Below, piece by piece: positions 24,061-37,195 of a stretch of DNA of 64,000 bases. The notes beneath the pieces were generated by a model that worked only from the letters and a program-made list of their open reading frames with translations, searched no databases and was not told the DNA's origin. Within the stretch, counting starts at the first letter, position 1, and every line of letters starts with the position of its first letter. The position numbers and the translations under genes were made by a program. The stretch is from Sipunculus nudus (lineage: Eukaryota; Annelida; Sipuncula; Golfingiida; Sipunculidae), in contig CM049314.1 of NCBI GenBank assembly GCA_026874595.1, forward strand, positions 28,965,729 through 29,029,728, read 5' to 3'.

Positions 24061-25034
24061 ATCAACGTGTTTATATACGTGCCCGCCAGAAAAATCAAAA
24101 CATTTTTACAAGGGCATCTGGCAGCAAGTCAGTTGGGCTAGAGCTTTGCAAGTGCCGTTTTGCAACAAGTGACCCTTTTTCCTCCTGCATATATGCAACC
24201 TACCACCTGAGATAACATGATATTTCCCGTTTGTCAACATTGCTGTGTTTACATACATGTTGTTGATCAACAAGTTTACTTATCCTTCACGAAGGCCATA
24301 TAAGATTAAGAACCATTCGCATATTCACAAAGGAAGCCAAAATTCGCATAAATCTGTTTCAAAAGGTGGGTGAATGGGAACCTTTAAGAAAGACAAATAA
24401 AATGTGTGTGAAGACACAGAAGTACAATATTTTCCCAGTTTATTCTAATTACTGATGTAACTTATGCATCATGCCATGTTATACCCCCCTTCAAAAATAT
24501 ATGTTTCTGAACACTTGTACACACCGACTTATGCCTACCCATATGTGAGCATCCCAAACCGTCATCCTGCAAAAGTATGAGCGACCAATTAGGCACTTTC
24601 TCGCACTAATTGGTCTGCATGATTCGTTATGCAAGTCATACGGGACAATACACTGCATCGGCCTAATAGGCCTGTCCCATTTTATCGATACCTTGGTCAA
24701 TCTTAGCATTTGGCTGCGAGTGATGAATTAACATATAAAATACAATTGGTATATACAATATACCAACGTTGAAACCAATCTCTATGCGAACAAATCATTT
24801 CCTGCGTCCCGTACATTTTGGTTATCGTCCAGGACCCTTATTGTGAGACCTATGCGTAAAGATATTCAGCAAGTCGGGGGGGGGGGGGGGTTGTTACCAT
24901 AATGCTGAATAACAAAGGAAGTTTTCTTGGTAGAAAGAGTTTTCACATGGTAGATATTGTTAGAAAATACAAAAAAGACAGCTAACGATTGGTTTCCATG
25001 ATCCTATGGCAGCTTATCTGTAGGCCGGTCAGAC

Positions 25035-25463
25035 TAATAACCGAAAAGGACCAAAAAGCACCGAAAAGGACCAAAAAGCACCTCAAATGCTCCAAAATTA
25101 TCATTTATTTCTACATATTAATGGTCTTTAAGAAGATATTTGGTTGAATTTGGTACAGATATTTACGAAATTGTCAAAATAATTGGCCAACTGTCACCAC
25201 CGTTATCATCTGTCACCTGCATCATGCCATTATCTAGTGCAGGTATGTACTGTTGACACCTGGTGGCCACTTTACATACAAAATTACCACTGGCCTGACT
25301 ATAGTTGTCAGTATATCGGTTATGTTGACAGTCTCAGTTTACACATTTTTGCAAACTGATTTGTACCAGATTCAATCAAACGTTCTATTTAATGCCACTT
25401 GAAAGTAAAAGTTAGTGATAATCTTTGTGCTCTTTGGTGCTTTTCGGTCCCTTTCGGTTATTA
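25035..25463. mobile_element. MITE inserted in copy A only
   Basis: Inverted ends TAATAACCGAAAAGGACC and GGTCCCTTTCGGTTATTA, with a partial internal repeat of GAAAAGGACCAAAAAGCACC on the left. The corresponding sequence in copies B (about 47780) and C (about 52755) runs through without it, so those are empty sites. A CAGA on each side could be the target duplication. Confidence 0.75.
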
Positions 25464-25689
25464 CAGATCCTCTATAGGCCACTTGATGTCAAAATGACCA
25501 AATTAAATGCATCCTCATGGAGTCTTATAGTGTAGTTCTCGTCAATACAAATAAAGGTAATCTAGTATCTGGATAGAATCCCTTATGTTAGAGGACCGAA
25601 ATGTGTGAACACGTGCATTTATTTCTTAACCCTCCCCCATTTATAATAGTCTCGATCAAGTTACTTAAAGCTCAAATGAAACGATTTGG

Positions 25690-27125
25690 CCAATAATCAC
25701 AAAAAGTAGCTTTTCCATTTGTATATACCTTAAATTAACATTTGATACATGATTTCTGACCTTTTTGTTAGAAAACTAATGATTAAACCAAACTATATTG
25801 TAGAGATTACACTGTTCACGGAATCTGCAGAATCAGTGCTGCAGCACGCAGTAGCTGGGCTGACACGACGTGTCATGTCGCAGCAGACACACACGGTCAC
25901 TCAGTCAGTTTTGCGGGCGCTGGTCATTGTTGAAGTGTCAACGGCAGAAGCTCTGGTCCGGTCCCCGAAATGGCTAGCTTTCTTGTGGATTGGGACAAAT
26001 TAAGCAAGGTTCGAAATAAGCGGTATCGCATCGCAATTTACGACACAAAATGAACCTGTTGTGAATAATTTTTTATAACTGTTGTTTTGTCTGCGAATCA
26101 ATTGAATGCATGTCTTGCCTTTTGCGGAGTGCGATATTTTGGAACACCAATCGATGCGTGATGAATGTAGCCGTAAACTTTATTACATATTATTAGAGCA
26201 AGCATAAGACCGCATCAATTCGGCTAATTCTAATGTGAGCAAGCCTCATTGAACGATGTATAAACTGACAGGTGCTTGCTGCACAAGTATCCAGGAAAGG
26301 CTTATCATGATTAACACTGTGACACCTGATCCACAAGCCCATTGGCTGACATTGCATTTGCGTCATTTGACCATTGCGTCCATTGGTTGACCTCAACCTT
26401 ATTTGAATAAACGTCATCTGGCCTCCGACCCCGCTGGTCGTTTTTTTGCACTGACAAAAAAGTTCCGGCTTGGTTGGACTGCACTGGACATGAAAGCTTT
26501 CACCAATGTCAATCAGAAAGCGTAATATTTGTAATCATTATAGCAAAGTAAATTATCCACACTCAATAAACGGTCCGTATGCACTTTCATTGTGCCCGTT
26601 TTTACCGTTACCCAAATCAAAACCAGGTCCAACAATGTGCCGTCCATGTCAATCTTTTATATCGTCATTGACAATACAACATTACATGCCTGTCAAATTC
26701 CCGATAACGATTTTCATCCGGAAAATGCGGTGAAAAAAATATGTTATTTTGTCATCTACCCCTATTATCTTGTCCGCCCTTCCGGGTATTTCGTCCTGTT
26801 ACAGGTGATGACATGCTCACATATAGGCATACCCCCCGTGGTACCGAGACGTGGAATTACCATGGAAAGTCCCGCACACGTATCAGGAAAAACGTGTTTA
26901 TGTTTTGAATTATATTTGGAAAGTTATCCGTTATATTATAAAAATATAAAAACATCCCATTTGAATTAACCTCTAAAATGAACTTGTCATGTTTCTATAA
27001 AGCAGACAGTGACGCAATGTTATAGGGTGTACATAGTACCGATGTCAGCCGCACACCATGTTGTAAAAACGATCTTCCTAACTGTCTTCAAAGGACATTT
27101 ATTTAGACTTTTACTCTTTTGTTGA
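25690..27125. other. 1.4-kb insertion present only in duplication copy A
   Basis: Copy A diverges from B and C after AGTTACTTAAA and rejoins near 27125; B (about 47985) and C (about 52980) lack the intervening sequence. It contains CCAAT-type boxes (CCCATTGGCTG near 26340, CCATTGGTTG near 26380) and short open frames but no recognised protein, and no clear inverted ends. Unclassified insertion or retained ancestral sequence. Confidence 0.5.
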
Positions 27126-29439
27126 AATGCAAACATTTATAAAAGAAATACGATGAAAATATTGTAATATGTCACACTGTACTTTACGTTTTAAGTTGTT
27201 TTCTAACAAGTAATGACCTGATAAAGTCAACAATTTTGAAACTATATTCAGACTTCCGAACAATTTACAGGTATTAAATAGCTAATGCGGCAATCTTCCA
27301 TAATCAATAAGTCAGGAAAAGAATGAATTGCCTTCTGCATTGTTCTTGTTGATACGGATGATATCTGACTGAGCTTCGTGAAATGAATGAAACTTATCCT
27401 GAATCGTGGGTCTTCATACATGTTGGGTCCTTAATGACAGGCATTTGTAAAAATGTATGGTTGAAAATGATATCAGAATGTAATTTACGAAAATAATAGG
27501 ACGTATTGCATCCTCTCTACCCCAAGACCACAAAAGCTGGTCTTCATTGAATTGACTTATGTTTTTTAAGTCAATTTAAGCAGAGTGCTTTTATTTACAT
27601 ATTTCAATATTTATGTTTATATGTGTTGTTCCGTAGGGTGTACTGAAATGCTCCAAAAACACTAGATTTATTTTCATTTTTTTTGTTATATTTAAACCGA
27701 TGCAAAAGTTTTTATATTTATGTCACATTTGTATCACTTTGGAAAATACAGAAAAAGTTCAACCAATGAAAAAGATTGTAACTTTTTGAATTTTTAAATT
27801 TGGAATTATTGGAAGATTCCTTTTTTTGTTATATTTTTAAATCAATGCATGTATTCCTATATGTATGTCACATTTGTATCACTTAGCGAATTCAGAGCTA
27901 GTTCAATCAATGGATGAAATTGTAATTTTTGGAATTATTGATGTTTTGAAACATTAGAAGATTTGCTATATGGAATATCAGAAGTTTCTTTGACATTGGC
28001 AATTATATATAATGCCGAGATCTAAATTACATGATATTCCTTTCATATAACACCGCGCGTTTACAAGTGCTAATGAGGAAAAAGCATTATTTACATGGTT
28101 CAAAGTCTTTATTGATAAAAATCTTTATTAATCTGAATAAACTATTCAGACAAAGAACAAGGACCTTTTTTTCCTATAGTCTAGTCACTTCTCAAATTCA
28201 TTTGCCCTTTCCATTCCTATCCGGTCCACAAGCTGAAAAAGTAAAGGATTATAAATACAATGTATTCGAAATGTTAAATGTTACATGTTTCTTTTACACA
28301 CAGTACTGCATCAATCAGGATTGTCAATGTAGAGATATATAAAAACGTTGTCCCTCCCTCTCCTGCCAGTCATTTCCAATACCCTTGAGATACATTTATC
28401 CCAATGTCATCAATGGATCTTTATCATGAGCATACACATCGGTCATAGTGATCGATGATTCAATATTGCGAGATTTGAAAGTGAAATTTTATACGATTTT
28501 TTTTGGCTTTTACATGTATTCCATGGTTTAGTTTAAGACAGAATATCAATTATCCTTTGTATTACAACAACATATGACCTCTTTTTCAATAGAAAGGTCT
28601 CACGTCAGAATAAGTATTTCTTAAAGAGACATTCACACAATTAACAAACGTCACAAAGAATCGGAAGTTATAAGTTTAACACAGACCAAACAAAAAATAA
28701 AGATCAATGCAAACACATTGAAGCAATTAAACCTCCAAAACAACTGATTAAAAAATCAACAATTGCCACGTGACGTGGAAGATTGGGTGTAGGAATAGGT
28801 GTGCTATCCTTTAGATAGAAATATTGTTAATTTAACGTCAGATTAATATACTGGTACAGAATGGGTTAGTCCAGAACCACTCCATATATCTTGGGAACTA
28901 CAAGGAAATTTAAAGCATATGGGCTCATATTGACATTTGCTAAATGAACTTAGTACAATCCCTTTCTTGAAACAATACAAAGTTTGATGAATTGGTTAGA
29001 TGGTAGATCGTTTGGTAGATGTTTTGGATTGCGTTTCTGACACGGAAAGATAGTCAGGGGTTAAGAATTTTTGCCGGTTTCCAATTGTCACAGAGTTTCG
29101 CGAGTGTTCGATTCTATCTATCTCAATACTTCGTGTACTACACAGAATATTATTGCATGAAATATACAGTATATTTGCAAAAAGTTAACAATTAGGGAAG
29201 GACCAATTTAACATCACACGAGTGGATATTCTTTTTCATTTTAGGCAGATTATGTAAAATATCTCATATTATCTATATTTAATTTACGCATAACATAAAA
29301 GATATGCTAATATAAATGATTTCAAAATTGATACACTACCCTAAAATATTATATGTGCCATCTATTTGTGTATAAGATGTCATAGAGGCTGCAGTATGGA
29401 CTAATATTCATATTTGTAGTTGTTGGAGTATTATTCACG

Positions 29440-29521
29440 ATGGTTTAAAATTCGCAATAATGGCCCTTTCGCGAAAATCGCAAATTTGAAACCTCCGCGA
29501 ACAAAATGCCGATCGCAGTAT
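29440..29521. mobile_element. CGCGAA-type MITE end abutting lipocalin 1
   Basis: The minus strand reads TACTGCGATCGGC, then TTCGCGGAGGTTTCAAATTT and TTCGCGAAAGGGCC, similar in style to the MITE at 17101. Copy C carries the same sequence at 55915-55990. Only one end is recognisable. In copy A it provides the final codons and stop of exon d. Confidence 0.5.
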
Positions 29522-32518
29522 ATTGATGGTAGGATTGATGCTTACGATCTCTGATGATGTTCTGGAAATAATTTTCTGGTTGGGGTTGACACGCATGAGG
29601 GAAGAGTGCCTGCATTCTGCGTTCAAGCAGTTTCTCGTTGACTGCATGTGCCTTTCGCACAAAAATCTCAGTATCTTTGTGGAAGCAGAGATCACCCACG
29701 GCATCCACATAAAAGAAGAGGATAAAGTAGTTTCTCTTCAGTTCCAGGAATCTGAGCCGTTGTGTCCCTCCTAAAGATAATAAGGAAACAGATAACCGTT
29801 TTGGATTTTATTGATTTTTTAGTGGAGGATGTAAAAGGGTGGCAGGTTTTACACGACATGTGTGCGCTTTACATATATGTACAATCAAAATATTTATCGT
29901 AGTGTTAGAATAAACTCTTATGGCAAGAAAATACTCTTGGGAATGAGGCAAGAAATAATTTCATGTTAATGGAAAACATAAATTTATGTATAATAATTTT
30001 ACCCCTACTGATTATATAATTTTTCTTGCTTTCAGAAAAAGGGAAATACTTGTCTTGTTATCAGTAAAAGATATTGCAAGTAATTATTTTATCGCAAGAA
30101 TATGTTCTTATTATGGGTATTATGGATAAGCTAATATATTTTATCTCTATATTTTCTTAACATAAAGCAGGCTAACTTTCGACCAAGAAAAACCTACCGA
30201 AAACAAAATGCTTTGATAAGGAATCTAATAATATAAATTAATAAAAAGAAATGCAAAAATTAACATTAAACAATTTTTAATAAGAAATATAATCTTTTGT
30301 AATAAGAAAAAAATATCAATAACGCATTTAATAAAAATTACAATCTTTTCAGAAAAAAAGTAATTTGGGGAGTTCGACATGTATAGATAATAAGGGACAA
30401 TCTATGTTCCAAAAAGAAGGCAAGCTTCTTAAATCATATCCCTCTCTCTTTCTCTCTCATAAGTTCGGCAATTTTCAAGATATTATGCTAGTTTGTGAAA
30501 AGTAAGGCTGGAGGAACGACGTGTTTATTTGAACTAATAGTCCTGACTCACTGCATTGACCTGAAAGTACATGTAATTCGAAAATACTAGCAAAAACAAT
30601 CGTACATGTATTCTTCGGGGGAGCTTATCTTGAAATTTTACGTTAAATTTGCATAAACGTAAAGGAAGATGGTTTTCTGATCAAATAGCTAACAAAAGAA
30701 ATTTTATTAATAGGCTAAACTGTCTATACGAACTGCCAGGAGAGAATTTATAAAATCTCATGGTGTTGTTTAGGTAGTTCTTCGTCGTCATGTTACAAAC
30801 GCCAAAAAAAAAAAATTATTGAATTTCCGATTTTATCCACCAATGTTTCCAGTTTTCTTCATGAGGTACCTTAGAAAATTACTTTATAACCAATGGTATC
30901 AGTATATTTGTATATAGGCATATTTGGACAAATGATAAAAAAGACTTTCATAGGAAGGCTTTTCTGGATTTCATACCTGTTCCAATGATGTAATCGCCAA
31001 GTCCATCGTGGGGGTAGATGGTTTCAGTCGCAGTGATATAACAAGGTGCGTCTGCTCTTTCCCTGTATAAAGAAATATTATAAAAAAAACACTTCACGTT
31101 AGGGTTCAGGGTCAATAATTAAGTTTGGTTAATATTTTAACTTAAATCAAACGCAAGAACTGACAAAAAAAAATAAACCAGGACAACGAAACGCCCATAT
31201 TACGAACCGTAACCCTGTACAAATCGTTAATAAATTCGTACGTTTCTGTTGGTATATCTACCATATTACACCGTCATTGAAAAATAAAATATATTGCACC
31301 TTGAGGTATGATTAGTTGAATCATATATTTTTTTTACAATACTATAATCTCGTTATCATTTCTTCGATAAGATGTCTTTTATGCTTACTCGCTTTAAAAC
31401 AGTTACAACTGCTTAACATACGATAAGACAAAAAGTGGGACGATGTCTGTCTTGATTTCAATCGTAGTGAATCAGATTGTTTTTCTCACTAATTCAATTC
31501 AAGATATTTGATAGCATCAAATCTATATAAATATCAGGTAGTTTATCCGCGTATTCATAAAATATAATAATATATTATTGTGACCCTGAAACAGGAGCAA
31601 GCTAATTCTAACCGAATATCAGCACATAACAGATATGATAATGTAAATCACCTTTGGTATTCATTGAAAAATATATTCCCATCATCCCCTCTCTGGACGT
31701 CAACCGAAATATCATGCAGGTATCGTTTATTCCAATCCCGGTAAATGACCCAGGTGCCAGTCAACTTATGAAAAAAAAACACCTTAAAGAAATGCACTTG
31801 CCTAATTCTTATTCATTTAAAACAACCAACATATACAATGAAAACATATGGCACCTCACTGTCAATCTAATATAGAGCTCTAGAAACCTCGACAAGAAAA
31901 AACTCCTACTAGAAGTTTGAGTATAACCACAGTTCATATTTAAATAAGCTAATTTATAAAAGAAAAGAGCTCATTAATTGTATCCCTGTTATCAGGTTAT
32001 AAAATCAACACATTTCTTTGTATACCATTCTACTGCGATGTGTCGATATTAAATTTCATTTATGATAAATATTTGTTGGCAACACAGATTTTTAGTTTTG
32101 AGCAAACTTTGAAGCCGTTAAACAGATCTTAAAAGTATGTGAATTAAGGCTAAGATGTATCATTTGAAGGGAGTTGAGGATATTTTAATATTTTATGTTT
32201 ATTCCCCTTTAAAAGTACATACTTCCAGATGGATAATGCAATACAATCAAGTTTGATAATGCATTGCAAAATGGTTAATTTTGAATTAATTCTACTATTC
32301 TACTTTAAAATTCACGCTTAAAAAAACAGGGCGTTTTATTGAAAGTTAACGAAAATAAACTCAACAAATATAATAAATATAATACATTGTATTATCCTTA
32401 ATCAAAATATTAGCAGATATAATAATACGTTATTTAAATATTGTCTTGCACAAAAGTAAACTTACGAGGTTTTCGTTGAAATTTGGATCCAAAGGCACTT
32501 CAGTCATCAGACAGTTAC
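29445..32518 (-). CDS. Lipocalin-family protein 1, partial (4 exons seen, signal exon missing; copy A)
   Basis: Minus-strand exons: a 32518-32466, b 31764-31652, c 31062-30977, d 29770-29445. Intron phases match exactly (0, 2 and 1 between successive exons), giving 192 codons after a missing first exon that must end in phase 1. Exon a holds a cysteine and the VPLDPNFNENL stretch. Exon b opens with the lipocalin GxW signature (LTGTWVIYRDW). Exons c-d give the remaining strands (FLELKRNYFILFF), the second cysteine region and a C-terminal helix (NEKLLERRMQ) with a late cysteine (HACQP). The order of features fits secreted lipocalins that carry small hydrophobic ligands. Compared with copy C, a 3-nt deletion removes the stop and the frame runs about 25 residues into transposon-like sequence. 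The exon a acceptor (TATAAAG) has a poor pyrimidine tract, so this copy may be decaying. Confidence 0.75.
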
Positions 32519-32749
32519 CTTTATATACACATTAATAAAAAAAGAAAGGGTTTAAAAACACAAAAGCAGAAGCTTTCATTTTCTGACTTCAACTGTAGGG
32601 AATGAAAAAAAAAGATAAAGTTGAATCACTGAAATTAATTAAGTTCAAGTGGCTCCTCCAGCAGGTAGAATGGAAACAATAATAAGTATGATCATAATTA
32701 CCATTCCGGCCTGTACCTAGACCAGTAATGAAACGTTGTAATTAGGAAT

Positions 32750-33125
32750 TTAACACTTTCGCTGCCTATGACGGCATACTCGTCATGAATTAATCGGTCA
32801 TTATAAGTGCATTTTATCGTGTATTTTTCGAAAACTTGTCTGGAGATATGTAGTAATACACTTATTCGTTCATCGCGTTGGTTTCACGGTGTGATTTGTT
32901 AATTACCGGCCCGTAAGGTCTTTACAAATAAGTCATGCCTCGGAAGAAGTAGCAAAACCCGCGAGGCCCAGTCTTCACGATGGAAGAAGTACACGATGCC
33001 CTGCTTCATGGACCTGATTCCGATTCAGAATTCTCACGAGATTCATGTAAATGTGATTACGTATATATTTATGCATTTTAGGGCAAATTAAGACTGATTG
33101 GTTTTATCAAATTCGTAGCGAGACG
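32750..33125 (+). mobile_element. Probable piggyBac-type transposon remnant (copy A)
   Basis: Begins at TTAA (32750-32753) followed by CACTTTCGCTGCCTATGACG and GCATACTCGTCAT, close to the ends of many piggyBac-like elements, which insert at TTAA. An ATG at 32980 opens a 33-codon frame (MEEVHDALLHGPDSDSEF) with the acidic, serine-rich look of a piggyBac N-terminus; it stops at about 33081. Copy C keeps the TTAA and first ~30 bp (59246-59280) but lacks most of the interior. Confidence 0.45.
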
Positions 33126-34169
33126 AAGGTGTGATACATCACGCCTGAGGTGTCGGCGCTGGATAGTAAGGTGGGAGGTCGTTCAGTTTTATTACTCCGC
33201 TTATCAGTCAAGTGCAATTGGGCGCGTGGCCACGGCTTTCAGAGGTTAGGCTATATTGTTCCCGGGGTGATTTATTCCTTTGAATTGGTTTGGCCGGACT
33301 CTATGCACGGGACATTATACAGTAAATTGAACCATTCACTATTACTACGAGTACATTGCGATATACAACTGGATCTGGATAAATTAGTTCCGTCACAGTA
33401 ATAATTACCTAACCTCGGCAGGCTATATAATTTTTGGGCATTCCTTGAAATCGTAGAAATACGCGTATTATGAAAATATCAGTCTGAATAAAGCTAACTA
33501 TTTATATAATTAATATACGTAATTAAATGCATCAGTACGATCATGAACGGATTAAATATCTATATAAGATACGTATATAAATCACCTCGTGAAAGACACG
33601 ATTTGCACGTGAACTTGGGGTACCTGTATGACATGTTATACAGCCTTTGATCTGATATTTATATATACAGGGAGAGAAGGAATAAGTATATGACCTTTAT
33701 GATTGCAGGGTGTAAATAATATTAATTATAGTACCCCTGATTGCAAGTGTTATGTGTAAATAACTCGGCTAACAGCCCTCGTCAGACTCGTTACTCGAAG
33801 TAGATTGTTTGCAACATAGGTCAGTATATCATGGGGCTGATGTCATTACAGGGATTTTCACAGGAGCAAAGGTTTTGGTTTGCGTGTCATATGAATGGCA
33901 ATTATAATGTCAGCCCAACATTTACTGCTAATAAGACACCCTTCAAAGACATATCCCGACCTTGTTGGATTGCACAGGCAGCCAGACATGCGTGCACGCA
34001 CCGATGCCCTGGGCTTTGGAGTCCTCCGTGTTCATAGGCCTAATTATCCAATAATAATGAAAATAATTATAATAATAATAATAATAATACAATGCAATTG
34101 TATATTTTTCATGCATTTTTTGCTTAGATTGACACAATAAACCAGGCCAGATATATAAATTCTTTTAAA

Positions 34170-34496
34170 CCGGCCATACACGAGGCGACAAGTAGCAGAA
34201 CACGCTAGTTCCGGGACTAGTCGCACCATGTACGGGGGTTTTATCGCACGTTTTATGAATTGCGCGACATGTCGCAGAAGAAGGAACATGTTTCTTTTTC
34301 CCGCGACTTGTCGCGCGATATCAGACCCGGTGTCGGGGAAAAGCCAACAAGTATATAACGATTGATCATGTTAACCTGTGATAATGTGACCGTCTATGGT
34401 TTCACCGTGTTGAAGAGGCTGCCACTTGTTTTGCGCTGTCAACAGGAAACTCGGAAGAAGTTTTGTAGCAAACCTAAAATAGCTAAGCCTATTTTC

Positions 34497-34551
<55 letters not shown>

Positions 34552-34797
34552 GAACAGAAACAAGACAGAATATGTCTTAGGCAGAATACATTTTTCGTCA
34601 AACGCACAAATGTTGATAAATATAATGTTACAATGCAAAATAATGGTTGAATCCTTGAAGTTATGTTTGATGCATGTAGTTTTTATCATAGTTTTGCAGG
34701 ACATGTTGCATAAAATGTCGCTTTGTGTATAGACTGTTCATGTTGAGCGACATGTCGCAGATCTTTTTGTTCTGCGACATGCCTCGTGTATGGCCGG
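34170..34797. mobile_element. Inverted-repeat DNA element, 628 bp
   Basis: Ends CCGGCCATACACGAGGC and GCCTCGTGTATGGCCGG are inverted repeats. The flanking zones contain repeated palindromes of the form GCGACATGTCGC. A (TA)n array lies inside (34499-34548). No transposase frame. It directly follows the end of copy A. Confidence 0.7.
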
Positions 34798-34837
34798 CTT
34801 TATGAGAAGAAAAGTAAAAATTTCCGGCCTATGCCGG

Positions 34838-34901
34838 ATTCAATCGCTAGACCGCCCATGTGCTTAGAACATGCTGTACCGACTGAGCCACAGAAACTCA
34901 G
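34838..34901 (-). repeat. tRNA-like sequence, probable SINE head
   Basis: On the minus strand, TGGCTCAGTCGGTACAGC resembles a tRNA D-arm/A box, and CATGT/ACATG can pair around a 7-nt loop as an anticodon arm. The T arm is degenerate. Confidence 0.4.
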
Positions 34902-35954
34902 AAGTATAAATGTCCATGTCAGCATCTATCACCCTCCATATGGTTTTAAAGGCCTTATATAATGTCCCGTTAAAAGGAGAAACTCAAGAATTTGGAACTA
35001 AAAAATAATTTCTTATCACCGATGGATGATGGGCCATTAAGTGTGTATTTTATGTTATCCTGGATAAGGCTGGTCTTGATAATCGAGCCTGTGCATTTCG
35101 TTTTCTATATCTAAGATCATGACATCATAAGTAACTTTAGACTTGAAAGAATAATGATCCTGGTAAAAACAAAAAGAGGTAGACCTACCATATTATCTGT
35201 GTAGCCTATAAGCCTGTACAACAGGATTTGTTAAGAGGTCAAATTGCCATGATTAACTGCATTCGTCTGTGTTTGTAGTAACAGGTAAGTTCAAACAAGC
35301 GATAATTGAGTCATACGTTGCAAAGGAAACTTTTTTTTGGTTAAGAACTTTTGAGACGTGTATTCTACTGTGGCATTTTTTTATAGATGATGTGCGAAAT
35401 ATTTATGAATTAGGTTTGTCTTGTTGAATAAAACTTCTGGATCTTGTACAAAAAGGGTAAAATTGCACTTAGGAGAGGCTTAACATTGATCCTTTACTAC
35501 AGATTGGCTTCTGCATATTTGATGATACAATTTTTTTACCTGTGTAGGTAAGAGAGTTAATTTTAAGACTCTTTAATATTATGAGTATACAATCTTGTTG
35601 TAAATGTTTCCATCGTGAACACTTGCTAGGGTCATTCTCACTGGCCTGACCCATTCATTTGTTCAACCGTCTCCCTTCATATATTAAATAGGTGTAAATT
35701 AAGAGAGATTTAGATGTGGTTTTCGCTCCATCTCTTTAATCAACCACAAACAATCAAAATACATAAATTTACCAACTCCATAACTTATCTTTTAATCACA
35801 TGTATGGGTATAGTTTTATTTACCTATCTTTTTTAAACAATAATAAATGATGATAATAAAAAAGCTACAACAAAAATATTACATATTAATCACCATATAT
35901 TTATAACTTATTGTGAAGATTTATAAGCGTGTATCCTGTAATGCACGCGCGGAT

Positions 35955-36070
35955 ACAGGTGATTTCGGCCCATATCTAACCCGGCCCGTGCGAACTCGGC
36001 CCGTACTTACCAACCCGGCCAATTCAAATTACCTACTCGGCCCGTGAAATTTACCAACCTATTCCGATAC
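35955..36070 (+). repeat. Short minisatellite-like array, ~20-24 bp unit
   Basis: About four to five degenerate units built on CCCGGCCCGTGCGAACT / CTCGGCCCGTGAAATTTACC. Confidence 0.5.
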
Positions 36071-36126
36071 CTGGACCTTGCCCATACAATCAAGTGAATC
36101 AATATATATAAATATATATATAAATA

Positions 36127-36172
<46 letters not shown>

Positions 36173-36779
36173 TATGAGAAATCACAATATGTACAAAATT
36201 AAAATTGGTGTAAACTAATGGAGATTTAGAGGAAAGTTTTTACCAAGCACTCTATCTATCTCTCCCTCTGTTTCCATACATACATACACGAATAAACAAT
36301 ATACAATATTTACTAAATCTATAACCTTTTATTTACCTGTCTAAATAAAAATAAATATTGATAATAAATAACTAGTACAGAAATATTATAAAAGATTCAA
36401 CATATGTTAAACTTGTAAATATTTATGTGCATATCGTGTCATATACGCATTCAGTCTAAATATGTATATTTTGAATATGTCTTTCCGTTGAAACACACGT
36501 GTTGCGCAAATATATGCAACTAATATATTACATTTTATCACAAATATTTAATAATTCCCTCTGGTAACATCAAATGTTTACATGATTATAAAGTTTATCG
36601 TAACATTTAATGTCATGTTTGTCGATTTTTAAAAATATCAATTATTCTTTACAGATATAATTTGATACCATTTAAAAGTGTAGTTTAAATTTAACAAATT
36701 GCTCAACTAACATTATATTTGTAATGATATGTAAGTCATTAAATAATCATATAAAATTTACTATAGAATAGTCCCATGA

Positions 36780-36798
36780 TGGTACCAATTAAAAATTA

Positions 36799-36835
<37 letters not shown>

Positions 36836-36836
36836 C

Positions 36837-36906
<70 letters not shown>
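36780..36906 (+). repeat. (TA)n microsatellite
   Basis: Long TA array with a few interruptions (ATTTATATA, TACATTTA). A related array lies at 36100-36170. Confidence 0.95.
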
Positions 36907-36910
<4 letters not shown>

Positions 36911-37090
36911 GCTATTGACACCAAACTGCAGCACCCAAGACGTTAAATTATAATATGAATAAAAACAAAGTATTTCATAAAATCACAAAATAACACATAA
37001 TTATTATAATAACCATTGCTTCATTTCAAAACATGTCGGGATATTTCAGAGCAAATATATTTTAACTCACGTTAGTGTACTGGCCAGGTC

Positions 37091-37130
37091 CAGCTACGCC
37101 AGATTTTATTCGCCTCTGTACATTTGCAGG
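37091..37130 (-). repeat. Inverted partial copy of the SINE leader
   Basis: CTACGCCAGATT followed by CCTCTGTACATTTGCAGG is an inverted match to the leader and A-box start at 37165-37202, so the two could form a hairpin with a loop of about 30 bp. Confidence 0.6.
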
Positions 37131-37195
37131 CTACCCTGGCGTCACTTCGCTATTTCCTATAAATGTGTGCAAATACACAGAGGGGTTGGGAATCT

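Larger units (their letters stand above)
24490..34145 (+). repeat. Segmental duplication, copy A
   Basis: Collinear with copy C (about 52330-61810) over most of its length. Matching blocks include 27580-28340 with 53950-54660, 29440-29770 with 55915-56241, 31650-31770 with 58115-58230, 33130-33420 with 59330-59620, 33760-34060 with 60300-60580 and 34060-34145 with about 61725-61810. It contains lipocalin 1. Exons are the best-conserved parts; intergenic parts differ by many indels and private insertions. Confidence 0.9.
34800..37080. other. Between copy A and the LINE: repeats only
   Basis: A tRNA-like fragment at its left edge, the CGGCCCGT minisatellite and TA arrays. No gene seen. Confidence 0.5.

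Noticed and set aside
33831-34037. Frames shared between 33831-34037 and 60350-60577
   Set aside because: Similarity is explained by the segmental duplication; indels between copies break the frame, so no coding constraint is seen.
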